Part shown: one piece after another, positions 12,001 through 17,138 of the stretch
Position numbering within the stretch: position 1 is the stretch's first letter
Layout of the letters: every line of letters begins with the position of its first letter
Assembly: GCA_039798265.1 (NCBI GenBank)
Contig: JBDKGH010000027.1
Location: 1 to 64,000, forward strand
DNA length: 64,000 nt
Source of the DNA: JBDKGH01 sp039798265
GTDB lineage: Bacteria; Bacteroidota; Bacteroidia; Flavobacteriales_D; Sanyastnellaceae
Direction: 5' to 3'
Made by a program: the position numbers and the translations under genes
Notes under the pieces: generated by a model
What the model saw: only the letters and a program-made list of their open reading frames with translations
Told to the model about the DNA's origin: nothing
The model's database searches: none

Positions 12001-12572
12001 ATCCAAACTTGGCGGCTGCCGATGCCGGTCCTGACGGTGCTATTTGTGCTGCGGAGTTCGGTCAGTTTAATCTGATGGCGAATGCCGTGAACGAACCTGC
12101 GATGGGTTATTGGGATGTAACAGATGGTCCTGGCGAATTGCTAGATACGCTAGATGCAGAAACCGCAGTGACGTCACTTGGTCAAATCATCACCGAATTG
12201 GTGGATGTTCCATCCACGTTTGTGTGGACCATTGACAACGGCGTTTGTGGTTCTACTTCGGACACCGTAGTGTATATACTGAAAGATTGTTTGACACTGA
12301 TTGTCCCTGATGCCTTCTCTCCTAATGGTGATGGTGTGAATGATAATTGGGTAATCCCGAATATCAGTTCTTATCCGAATAATCAATTGAAAATATTCAA
12401 CCGATGGGGGGCTGAAGTATACAGTGCATCGCCCTATAAAAATGAGTGGACGGGTATTTCAATTCACCCAGCAACCATTGGCAACGAATTGCCGGTTTCT
12501 ACCTATTACTACATTCTTGACCTCGGCACAGGTGAAGAAGCTTTACATGGATACGTTTATTTAAAACGATAA
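1..12572 (+). CDS. Giant T9SS-secreted repeat adhesin, SprB-like (5' partial)
   Basis: At least 4185 codons. The frame is open to the left edge; the first in-frame start-like codon (GTG at 15) is not a convincing start, so the N-terminus and signal peptide lie outside. Residues 1 to about 330 resemble the IgGFc-binding-like N-terminal domain of bacterial surface proteins. From 1323 to 12290 there are 41 tandem repeats of about 89 residues, each opening with a form of NAGxDQxxC and closing with a form of WTxxNGPC. The last ~95 residues form a gliding-motility-type CHU_C domain (VPDAFSPNGDGVND, then FNRWG), the type B T9SS sorting signal. Length, repeats, type B domain and the adjacent PorP/SprF gene match the SprB/SprF arrangement known from Flavobacterium gliding adhesins. 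Role as a surface adhesin is inferred; a ligand cannot be named. Confidence 0.9.
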   Translation, partial: PIQCVHKVSAFYNQTLVTLKGNNGRGTEFWCGSQTINNASSYGPNERHFITVMAMEDNTQITFQTPFAMDLAGAGDLPNPYTITLQRNQCYLIRSNATNQHVAGARVTSNKEIVVTSGSTHTRMGGAGADAADGGTDQLVPVQLAGTSFAVLKGNNNNPYDYAIVVATQANTRVFIDGSATPAATINAGQFYNYTLTGTFGTPHSIRTDKVAYVYHVSGTSQDDEVDMSIMPQLECTGSRYIEFSKFTINTSQQIMPILASPESVATLRLNGVLYSSVPGAIVNDIPGLPNWKGITFPTSSLANNNIVRSDGFFHAGWLTGNAGTTGAYGYLSGFDDAFEFVDPTSNLPTNIYNLGPLCQGQSIDHCIKVYSCGRDHEITNVANANGPVVVAPPSSPADSCFRYTAPTNFVGYDTVTFTVRNNFGFEGQLDIVFLITNPNTPIDAGSNQQICTVSTATLSAVNPDPYAVGYWTVAQGGATLTSPNSPTTGVTNLANGPNTFIWHQSYPGCGVENVDLVQIFRYSGTPPTANAGPDVNLCSNSATYVMQANSPGVTATGTWEILSGNATLLNINSASATVSNIGIGVNTFRWTISNGPCPGGETNDIMVINVFNSNHPASNAGPDQSVCRIGSTSASATLTALTLPQSPATATWTLISGTGTITSPNSASTTVTGLGVGVNTFRWTISNGPCGTLTDDVQIIVFSSTSPAANAGSDQTVCVGNSATLAANTPTSPAVGTWTVVSGSGSFVNPNSPNTVVNGLAIGTNTLRWTANNGPCPGAVTTDDVVITVYPSSQPAANAGADQTLCFAGSAITANLTANSATSPGVGLWTVVSGSGTFSNASSPSTTVTGMSVGTNTYRWTITNGGCTPAQSDDVVITVFNNTHPAANAGADASLCTPTNTYTMTATPAVAPATGIWTLVSGTGTITSPTSATTGITNLGVGVNIFQWTILNGACGNTNSDQMTITVFSNAAPAANAGPDQEFCFNPASLTSATMAANAATAPATGLWTLVSGSGTIISPTSPTTLINNLGVGTNVFRWTINNGTCGSTNDLVAIRVFSPNQTAANAGADQTICSTTATISLSANSLIAPATGQWTVVSGTGNFTSPTSPSTTVTGMSVGQNVYQWTIYNGPCVNPVALTDQVVVNVFSSAQTAANAGPDQSICSTTSSVNLTGTTPIFPATGAWSVINGSGTFSDANSPITTVSGLSVGLNTFRYTISNGPCGSPTTDDVVITVFDVNAPFANAGADQAFCLPTTSATLGGNTPTFPATGVWTLVSGTGTITNPTSPTSGVTGLTVGENIFRWTINNGTCGTITNDLVSIFLFNSSQELPNAGPDASMCTPQSTYTMQANAVTFPAVGTWTLVSGTGTISNVNSPTANISGLGVGANVFRWTITNGPCPNGFNTDDMTIFVFDENQLTANAGPDQSLCRDGSNPIGTTMAGSSVVFPGGGTWTIIQGTGAILNANSPTTTVSNLGIGENIFRWTVTNGPCNPGITFDQVSIFVYPSTQPAANAGSDQQLCSTNASTTLAANTPVFPGSGVWTVVQGTATFANASSPNTTVSGLALGTNILQWTINNGPCVPNSTSDQVSIVVYNNAQLPANAGSDFSICSTQASITLTGNTVTAPATGAWTLISGTGVIATPNASTTTVTGLSVGTNTFRYTINNGPCSSPTTDDIVVTVFSAAQQNANAGVDQSICLPTNSVSVSGTALIGPATAQWTLVSGVGTITNPNAVSTTITGLGAGVNIFQYTISNGPCSPSSTNDQVVINVFTNTQPAANAGADQSFCEPVSSATLSGNNAIVPATGVWTVVSGTGTIVNANSAVTQVTGLSVGQNIFRWTINNGPCAPASTFDEVSIFIFDDSQLAANAGPDQSLCSPNFTTNLAANSVIFPASGTWTLVSGTGTFANANSPTTSVSGLSIGENIFQWNITNGPCANSSTSDQVSIFVFDSNAAVADAGVDQSICTPTNSVIMAANSAVFPGFGTWTLVSGSGTIVTPNSPTSAITNLAVGENIFRWTINNGSCGSGVTNDLVSIFVYSAASPSANAGDDQDLCTPTTSTTMSGSVPIFPSYGVWSLVSGTGTIVSPNSPTTSITGLTIGPNVFRWTVFNGPCGNAVTTDDVTITLYNGGASAPYAGIDQELCSPTTSTTLAADPAAFPGVGTWSVVSGTGTFVGINNPSTVVNGLSIGVNIFRWTVNYATCGNQFDEVSIIVYNSAQGASIAGADQELCNNQSTTNLTASAVLAPGYGTWSVVSGSAAIADINNPTSSVSNLPVGENRLVWTVYNGNCLAPALTTDTVSIWVFDGAQQVADAGEDQSYCTPTSTATINGNALIYPASGVWTIVQGSAVIANPTSPTTAVSGLAVGETILRWTIDNGPCANSITSDEISIFIYDNTEPPANAGLDQSFCTPTSTTVLSGSTIIFPGSGLWTVLSGTAVVTDPTSAVSGVTNLTVGEHQLQWTVDNGPCGAQTTDVMSIFIYDENNPDANAGADQELCLPTTSTQLAASVYTFPATGTWTVISGSVTFTNPNDPNTTITNIGVGENILQWTVDNGPCANGVTTDQVSIRLYNDLAAEADANVDQRFCEPQSSTTMNATVPDAPGYGTWSVVSGSAVIADINDPNTAVSGLVLGEAVLRWTVYNGPCSNSNSFDEVSIFIFDDNQLVANAGGDQGICTPQVSTTLSGNTYVFPATGTWTLVSGSGTILNPNDPNATVTDLAIGANVFRWTIDNGPCPNGLTTDDVVINLFDSDQVPAAAGDDQEMCLPQNSTTMSGSAIVGSSVGTWTIIAGSATIANNADPNTAITDLVQGENIFVWSVDNGSCGVTTDTVSIFVFIADPALSDAGDDVEFCTPTSTYTMDANTPDIPGVGTWSIAQGTATFNDVNDPNTDVSGLTIGENILVWSIYNGPCEPVSSDSVSIFIYDENMSPADAGEDQEICLPLNSVTMTANVPVFPATGVWTLVQGGGTITDPTSATTSITDLPQGINIFRWSTSNGPCANAETFDEVEIRVFPEISQNALAGADQGWCLPVTSSIMLATPVASPAFGTWTLVGGTGTIAQANNPNSAVTDLSVGANSFLWTIYNGPCYPEDETDVVTIFIYDNTQTTADAGPDQSMCTPNIETQLAANAVTYPATGIWTLVEGSAVIENETDPATVVTDLAPGVNVFVWTVDNGECDNAITTDTMTISIYLNDLELANAGEDQELCFPTTTAALTGSALGGAAVGTWSVVSGGGTFVDAHASLTDVINLPIGINTFVWTVDNGPCAFSTDTVSISVFDPTPNPADAGVDGYYCTPTSTHQMAANAAIYPAVGTWTRITGSGIISDVNDPNALITGLTVGENIYIWTIDNGPCNDPTVDVMSIFIYNENTPNANAGIDQELCLLPDETTISATMAASGAEFPAIGTWSVIQGNGVIGDLNSPVSEMSNLSVGTNIFVWTVDNGPCPNGITSDTVEVRVFDPGLPAPDAGSDQAICTPINTVVMSGSVVADPNYGFWTLIQGSANIVDPNNPSTTITELAIGINAFTWTVYNGNCDNSLSSDTVYINVFDINQPPANAGEDQELCLPVTATTLNGNALTSPATGLWTVASGTAVFDDPTNPTTGVSGLSVGNNLLVWTINNGPCEGAITSDTVNIQLFDPEAVSVSAGDDIELCVPVSCTLLSASQPSSPQIGTWTILSAVNGNGPIPFGSFNNVNDPNAQICGLGVGVHTLQWEIYNGPCDNDSHDEVTVSVFDVSAPAADAGADQELCGDGSSTSMSGNAAVFPGVGTWSVLSSPGQPVIANANDPVTSVSGLDIGVTQLIWTIYNGPCNTPTSDTVTVTVYNPDSPNATAGEDQYFCENLPETVMNGSSVLPPAFGTWTILGGGGTFASVNDPLTAVTDIPLNENVYIWTVYNGACPNGTTSDTVSVYVNDLTVASANAGPDLFFCGSPDSLLLSGSVTVGLATSQWTIISGSGTIDNPTNNNPYMFDVPLGITSLVYTVDNGECGISSDVAEITVYDPNLAAADAGPDGAICAAEFGQFNLMANAVNEPAMGYWDVTDGPGELLDTLDAETAVTSLGQIITELVDVPSTFVWTIDNGVCGSTSDTVVYILKDCLTLIVPDAFSPNGDGVNDNWVIPNISSYPNNQLKIFNRWGAEVYSASPYKNEWTGISIHPATIGNELPVSTYYYILDLGTGEEALHGYVYLKR
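1323..12290 (+). repeat. Coding array of 41 tandem ~89-residue repeats
   Basis: Counted by hand in the translation: 41 consecutive units of 85-96 residues filling 10,968 bases of the adhesin. The core pattern is NAGxDQxxC, then GTWTxVSGxGT, then NxPxT, then GLxVGxNxFRWT, then NGPC. Every unit keeps one cysteine near its start and one near its end, which suggests an intradomain disulphide in each extracellular module. Early units mostly carry NSPTT and FRWTINNGPC forms; from about unit 24 (near 7440) NDPNT and WTVDNGPC forms dominate. Unit 37 (about 10917-11200) has four cysteines. The DNA is diverged between units, so the array is old rather than freshly amplified. The fold is probably an Ig/PKD-like beta sandwich (inference). 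Confidence 0.92.
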
Positions 12573-12576
12573 AAGC

Positions 12577-13503
12577 ATGCGTACGATTAAATCACTTCTT
12601 TTCTTATCAATCCTTCTCTTAGGGGGCTTGAAAGGGTACGCTCAGCAGGACCCAATGTTTTCTCAGTATATGTTCAATATTCTGAGTATTAATCCCGCCT
12701 ATGCGGGCAGTGGCGACCGATTGAGCTTTACTGCCATCCATCGCTCGCAATGGGTAAAATTTGACGGAGCGCCGATCACTCAAACAGTAACAGGTCATAG
12801 CCCATTGCGCAATGAAAGCATCAGTGTTGGTGGATCCATCATTCATGATCAGCATGGTCCGGTGAAGCAAACGGCAGTATTTGGCGACATCAGTTACCGT
12901 ATCAATTTCGATCGTTCGAAATTGGCCTTCGGATTAAAAACTGGTTTGAACTTGTATTCAGCGAACCTGCTTGACCTAAATCCCCTGCTTTCTGACGACC
13001 AAGCTTTTCAAGCAAACATTAGTACAAAGGCACTTCCTAATTTTGGCTTTGGAGCAATGTGGTATAGCAAGCGTTGGTATGTGGGCTTGTCGACTCCAAG
13101 ATTATTGAAGAATAAATTATTGGAAGGAAACATTCCCGATTTCGCAAATAACCAAGAGAAAATTCACATGTTTTTGATCGCGGGTTATGTATGGGATCTT
13201 TCATACTATGTGAAGTTTAAACCAACTGTTCTTTTCAAAGCAGTTGGAGGAGCACCTCCAGCGGTGGATGTAACAGCAAACTTCCTGATCTACGATAAAT
13301 TTTGGATTGGAGCCATGTACCGTTGGAACGATGCAGTAGGTGCTTTGGTGCAATATGAGGTCAACAACAGATTGAAATTTGGATACGCCTATGACTATAT
13401 CATTTCCGATATAGGTAGATATACCACCGGATCGCATGAAGTAATGTTGGGCTATGATCTCGGAAGAGGAGTGGGAGCTGATGTTTCACCTCGATTCTTT
13501 TAA
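12577..13503 (+). CDS. PorP/SprF family type IX secretion membrane protein
   Basis: 308 residues with a signal peptide ending at GYAQ and then the family opening QDPMFSQYMFN and NPAYAGS. PorP/SprF proteins are outer-membrane beta barrels. PorP is part of the T9SS core in Porphyromonas, while SprF-type paralogues are needed for secretion or surface attachment of specific type B cargo. The gene starts 4 bases after the adhesin stop codon, so it is almost certainly co-transcribed and probably serves that adhesin. The length is normal for the family. I did not assign the symbol porP because genomes of this phylum carry many paralogues and this one is more likely SprF-like. Confidence 0.93.
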   Translation: MRTIKSLLFLSILLLGGLKGYAQQDPMFSQYMFNILSINPAYAGSGDRLSFTAIHRSQWVKFDGAPITQTVTGHSPLRNESISVGGSIIHDQHGPVKQTAVFGDISYRINFDRSKLAFGLKTGLNLYSANLLDLNPLLSDDQAFQANISTKALPNFGFGAMWYSKRWYVGLSTPRLLKNKLLEGNIPDFANNQEKIHMFLIAGYVWDLSYYVKFKPTVLFKAVGGAPPAVDVTANFLIYDKFWIGAMYRWNDAVGALVQYEVNNRLKFGYAYDYIISDIGRYTTGSHEVMLGYDLGRGVGADVSPRFF

Positions 13504-13520
13504 ACTTTTTTACGCAGGGT

Positions 13521-15698
13521 ATGATGAAAAATTGGATAATAAGTGCATTTAGTTTCTTGTTCATTTTAACAATGAGTGTAGAGGCTACGGCGCAAAAATC
13601 GAAATTGAAGCTGGCTAAAAAATTCTACGATGGATTTGAGTTTTCGGCTGCTTCAGAAATTTATAAGGACATACTTTCATCTCCAAAACACAGAGATGAC
13701 ACTACTGCTCTTCGAATGATTGCTGATTGTCAAAAGCGATTGGGTAATTACGGTATTGCAGAAAAACACCTTGAGCAGTTGGCGACTACGCCATTTGTGA
13801 AAACAGACGATCTGCACAATTTGGCAGAGGTACTACGCATTCAAAAAAAGTATCCTGAAGTTTTACAGACTTACCAGCGCATTTTAGATAAAAACCCAAA
13901 AGATGCAATAGCAGCGGAGTTTGTGAGCAATCCAAATTTTGCGGAAGAAATTACCGCTGACTCGATGATCTATAAAATTCGTTCGGCTAAAATTAATTCT
14001 CCCGCTTCTGATTTTGCTCCGGGATTTTTTACCGGTAATCGATTGCTGTTTTCTTCTTCACGTGGTTTAGGTGTGGGAGCAAGACGTTATTATGCGTGGA
14101 ATAGCCAGCCTTATCTGAATATTTATCAAGCGGAAATTTTATCCGATACAACCTTAGATAAAGTTTCGGTATTGAATAGTGATGTCAACTCTCGTTATCA
14201 TGAAGGAACCGTTTCCTATGACCCTTCAAACAACTTGATGTATTTAACACGTAACAATTTTGTTCGTGGCAGTTTGCACAAGTCAAAAACAGGTCGTGTG
14301 AATTTAGCGGTATATACTGTTACATACAAAAATGGTGATTGGGGTGAGTTAGTGCCTTTTTCACTCAACAATAAAGAGTATTCAGTAGGTCATCCATCGC
14401 TCACAAAGTCGGGTAACCGAATTTATTTTGTTAGCGATATGCCTGGCGGTGTTGGTGGAACAGACATTTATTATGCCGACCGAGATGGAGATAAGTGGGG
14501 TAGTGCTGTAAATGCAGGACCTAAAATCAACACATCTGCTGATGAAATGTTTCCATTTATCGTTGGCGATTCAACCTTGTACTTCTCTTCTCGCGGTCAT
14601 GTGGGGCTAGGTGGATTTGATTTGTACTCTATTGGCGTTTTTGATTCCACGGCTAAAGCACAAAACTTAGGATATCCGGTCAATTCGAACTTCGATGACT
14701 TTAGCGCATTAGTTTATCCAAGTGAAACAGCTGGCTTCTTTTGCAGCAACCGCCCTGGAGGAAAGGGAGATGATGATATTTATGAATTTGTTGTCCGTCC
14801 GCCAGATTTTGTTGAGATCAAAGGTCGAGTGGTAGATCAACAGACTTTAGAGCCCATTGCAGATGCGATCGTTATGGTAGAAAGTCCGGATGGTGATTTA
14901 ATCGAGGTGAGAACGGATAAGAATGGAGAATACATCATTAAGGCGCCGTACAAGCCCGTGATTCGATTGGATGCTAAGAAGGCTGACTTTGTTCCAGGAA
15001 GTGTAGAAGTGCCCACACAGCTTCGCAAAACGGAGTATCAGGCGCAGGATATATTCTTGAAGAAAGAAGACATTCTTGCCATCGGAAACGTGGTATATGA
15101 TGTAGATGGAAGCCCGGCAGCAGGAGCATTAGTGCGTGTGCTAGATTCAAAAGGAACGGAATTGGGAAGAACACTGGTGGCTGCGGATGGCACTTATAGT
15201 ATTGCGATTCCAGAAAATCAAAAGGTGAGCTTAGAAGTGACGAAAGACGAATATGTGAAATTGACCAAAGATGTAGACACTCGAGGTAAAAAGGACCGCA
15301 AGGTGAAAAACGACTTCCGTCTATTCAAGTTAGAAAAAGGAACGGTTGTGCGTTTGGACAATATTTACTATGACTACGGTAAGGCAGATATTCGTCCAGA
15401 TGCTGCTTTAGAGTTGAATAAATTGGTGACCATATTGAAGGATAACCCGACGATGAAAATCGAGCTCAGTTCACATACCGATGCCCGAGGTGGTGATGCC
15501 TATAACTTGAATCTTTCTGATAAGCGTGCGAAAAGTGCCGTTCAATATATCATTAGCCAAGGTATAGACCCTTCTCGATTGGTAGGTAAGGGATATGGTG
15601 AAACGAAATTGCTAAATCGTTGTGGCAATGACGTGAAGTGTTCCGAAGAAGAACATCAATTCAACCGACGCACAGAGTTTAAAATTCTGGATGTGTAA
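13521..15698 (+). CDS. PorE-like OmpA family protein (TPR, beta-propeller, CRD, OmpA)
   Basis: 725 residues. Signal peptide ending near EATAQ; a TPR-like helical region about 30-130; WD40-like PD40 propeller repeats about 165-425 (YFVSDMPGGVGGTDIYY, YFSSRGHVGLGGFDLY, FFCSNRPGGKGDDDIYE); carboxypeptidase-regulatory-like folds about 430-600; and a C-terminal OmpA peptidoglycan-binding domain about 615-725 with SSHTDARGG and NRRTEF, the residues that contact diaminopimelate. This order is the same as in PorE of Porphyromonas gingivalis, which anchors the T9SS to peptidoglycan. It starts 17 bases after the PorP/SprF gene and closes the operon. Function as an anchor for this adhesin's secretion is inferred. 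Confidence 0.9.
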   Translation: MMKNWIISAFSFLFILTMSVEATAQKSKLKLAKKFYDGFEFSAASEIYKDILSSPKHRDDTTALRMIADCQKRLGNYGIAEKHLEQLATTPFVKTDDLHNLAEVLRIQKKYPEVLQTYQRILDKNPKDAIAAEFVSNPNFAEEITADSMIYKIRSAKINSPASDFAPGFFTGNRLLFSSSRGLGVGARRYYAWNSQPYLNIYQAEILSDTTLDKVSVLNSDVNSRYHEGTVSYDPSNNLMYLTRNNFVRGSLHKSKTGRVNLAVYTVTYKNGDWGELVPFSLNNKEYSVGHPSLTKSGNRIYFVSDMPGGVGGTDIYYADRDGDKWGSAVNAGPKINTSADEMFPFIVGDSTLYFSSRGHVGLGGFDLYSIGVFDSTAKAQNLGYPVNSNFDDFSALVYPSETAGFFCSNRPGGKGDDDIYEFVVRPPDFVEIKGRVVDQQTLEPIADAIVMVESPDGDLIEVRTDKNGEYIIKAPYKPVIRLDAKKADFVPGSVEVPTQLRKTEYQAQDIFLKKEDILAIGNVVYDVDGSPAAGALVRVLDSKGTELGRTLVAADGTYSIAIPENQKVSLEVTKDEYVKLTKDVDTRGKKDRKVKNDFRLFKLEKGTVVRLDNIYYDYGKADIRPDAALELNKLVTILKDNPTMKIELSSHTDARGGDAYNLNLSDKRAKSAVQYIISQGIDPSRLVGKGYGETKLLNRCGNDVKCSEEEHQFNRRTEFKILDV

Positions 15699-15722
15699 TT
15701 TGTTAAGGAAAACATGAAATCA

Positions 15723-15756
15723 AAAAAAAGGCTGTTCAATTGAACAGCCTTTTTTT
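15723..15756. terminator. Bidirectional intrinsic terminator
   Basis: A perfect self-complementary palindrome: arm AAGGCTGTTCAA mirrored around position 15739/15740, flanked by A8 on the left and T7 on the right, so either strand ends in a U-run. It sits between the converging OmpA-family gene (+) and the rRNA methyltransferase gene (-) and can serve both. Confidence 0.93.
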
Positions 15757-15770
15757 GTTGTTATATCGCT

Positions 15771-17132
15771 CTAAAGATTCTTTATCCGACACTCTTTCGG
15801 ATAATAATTATTGATCCGGTTTTTAAGAACTTTCATCCAGCCCAATGGATAGCCTTCATATGTGGCAAGCGCCCAGCCCTCTTTAAGGTCTGAAATAGTA
15901 AACTCTTCGCGGCGTAAATAGTTTTGTGCGTCTTCTAAAGTTAGCTCAACCGAATGAATGCTCGGTAAATACAAACGGCTCAAAGCAAGTCCGTGATGCG
16001 GGATAAACTCTTCGCGTACGAAGTGACCGATGGGTATTCCCACTTGGGTGAGAGATAAGTGAAAACCGATTTGCTCAATGGTCTCAGCATCGGAGGGTAG
16101 AAGGTGAACTTCTCCGTGCGAATTGACGCCCACGTGCACATCATCGCTCAGATGGATCCATTGCTGTATGGAAGGAAGTTGTTTTTTGTGAAGAGGACTC
16201 CAATAGAGCTGATGTTTTTTACCGAAAGAATGAAGATGCACCAAATCTTCGTTTGCTTTTTTACGCAGTACGGTAACGAAGAATCCTTCGCCTTTTACTC
16301 GGTGTGGTAAAAACTGTAAACCGAAGAAAGTAGGATAATCATGCACATAAACATTCCATTCTTCCGGCAAATCAAATCGAACGGCTTCCCACTCCTCGTG
16401 AGCGGTTAACCATTGCAGGAGCTGTTGGTTTTCTTCTGGGGCAAAAGTGCAAGTAGAATAGATCAAATACCCTCCTGTTTTCACCGCTGGAGCTATCTGG
16501 GAAAGAATGTCCTTTTGGCGGGAGCTGCATAAGGCAACATTTTGTAAGCTCCATTCTGATCGGGCTACCTCATCTTTTCTAAACATACCTTCTCCGCTGC
16601 ACGGAGCATCAACGAGTATTAAATCGAAGTATCCGTATAGTTCACCGAGTTGTTCGGCGTTTGTAGAAGTAGTAATGAAGTTTGGAAGCGCACAGCGAGT
16701 AAGGTTTTCCCTTAATATCTGATGCCTATTCTTAGTGATTTCATTCGCAATCACTAATCCACGGTTTTGCAGAAAATAGGAGAGAAGTAACGTTTTGCCC
16801 CCGGGAGCCGCGCACAAATCGAGGAAGCGCAACTCATCATCGGGAAAATCCAGTTGTTGCAATAAACTTCCAATAATCATAGAGGAACTTTCTTGCGGAT
16901 AATAAGCTCCTGAATGAAACTTCGGATCGAGTGTAAAAATCGGTCGCTCAGCTAGGTATTTACCCGCGGAAAACCAAGGTACAGGTTGGCCGATTTCTTC
17001 TTTATAACGGCTTCCTAAAAGATGAATGCTCGTGGCGGGCTCATGTTCGAGAGCCTGTAAAAAGGCCTCCGCTTCTTCGCCATAGGTTCGACGAATGCGT
17101 TCAGTAAATTCTTGGGGTAGCGGATTTTTCAC
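15771..17132 (-). CDS. RsmB/NOP2/RsmF-family rRNA cytosine-C5 methyltransferase
   Basis: 453 residues. The methyltransferase core is clear: SAM-binding motif LDLCAAPGGKT, motif IV DAPCSGEGMFRK with the releasing cysteine, and motif VI YSTCTFAPEEN with the nucleophilic cysteine. The C-terminal third resembles the RNA-binding extension of the RsmF/YebU group, which makes m5C in 16S rRNA. It lies 6 bases downstream of the AsmA-like gene on the same strand, so the two probably share a transcript that ends at the palindrome at 15723-15756. The exact target base is not assigned; RsmF-like is the best guess. Confidence 0.88.
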   Translation of the reverse strand: MKNPLPQEFTERIRRTYGEEAEAFLQALEHEPATSIHLLGSRYKEEIGQPVPWFSAGKYLAERPIFTLDPKFHSGAYYPQESSSMIIGSLLQQLDFPDDELRFLDLCAAPGGKTLLLSYFLQNRGLVIANEITKNRHQILRENLTRCALPNFITTSTNAEQLGELYGYFDLILVDAPCSGEGMFRKDEVARSEWSLQNVALCSSRQKDILSQIAPAVKTGGYLIYSTCTFAPEENQQLLQWLTAHEEWEAVRFDLPEEWNVYVHDYPTFFGLQFLPHRVKGEGFFVTVLRKKANEDLVHLHSFGKKHQLYWSPLHKKQLPSIQQWIHLSDDVHVGVNSHGEVHLLPSDAETIEQIGFHLSLTQVGIPIGHFVREEFIPHHGLALSRLYLPSIHSVELTLEDAQNYLRREEFTISDLKEGWALATYEGYPLGWMKVLKNRINNYYPKECRIKNL

Positions 17133-17138
17133 AGGTCT

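Noticed and set aside
1323..12290. Repetitive DNA that could be read as a CRISPR or satellite array
   Set aside because: The period is about 267 bases, units differ strongly at DNA level and all are in frame in one long coding region, so they are protein repeats.
272..12386. Many open frames of 60-131 codons on the opposite strand or other frames inside the adhesin gene
   Set aside because: They mirror the repeat period of the coding strand, have no plausible starts or domains, and are shadows of the main frame.
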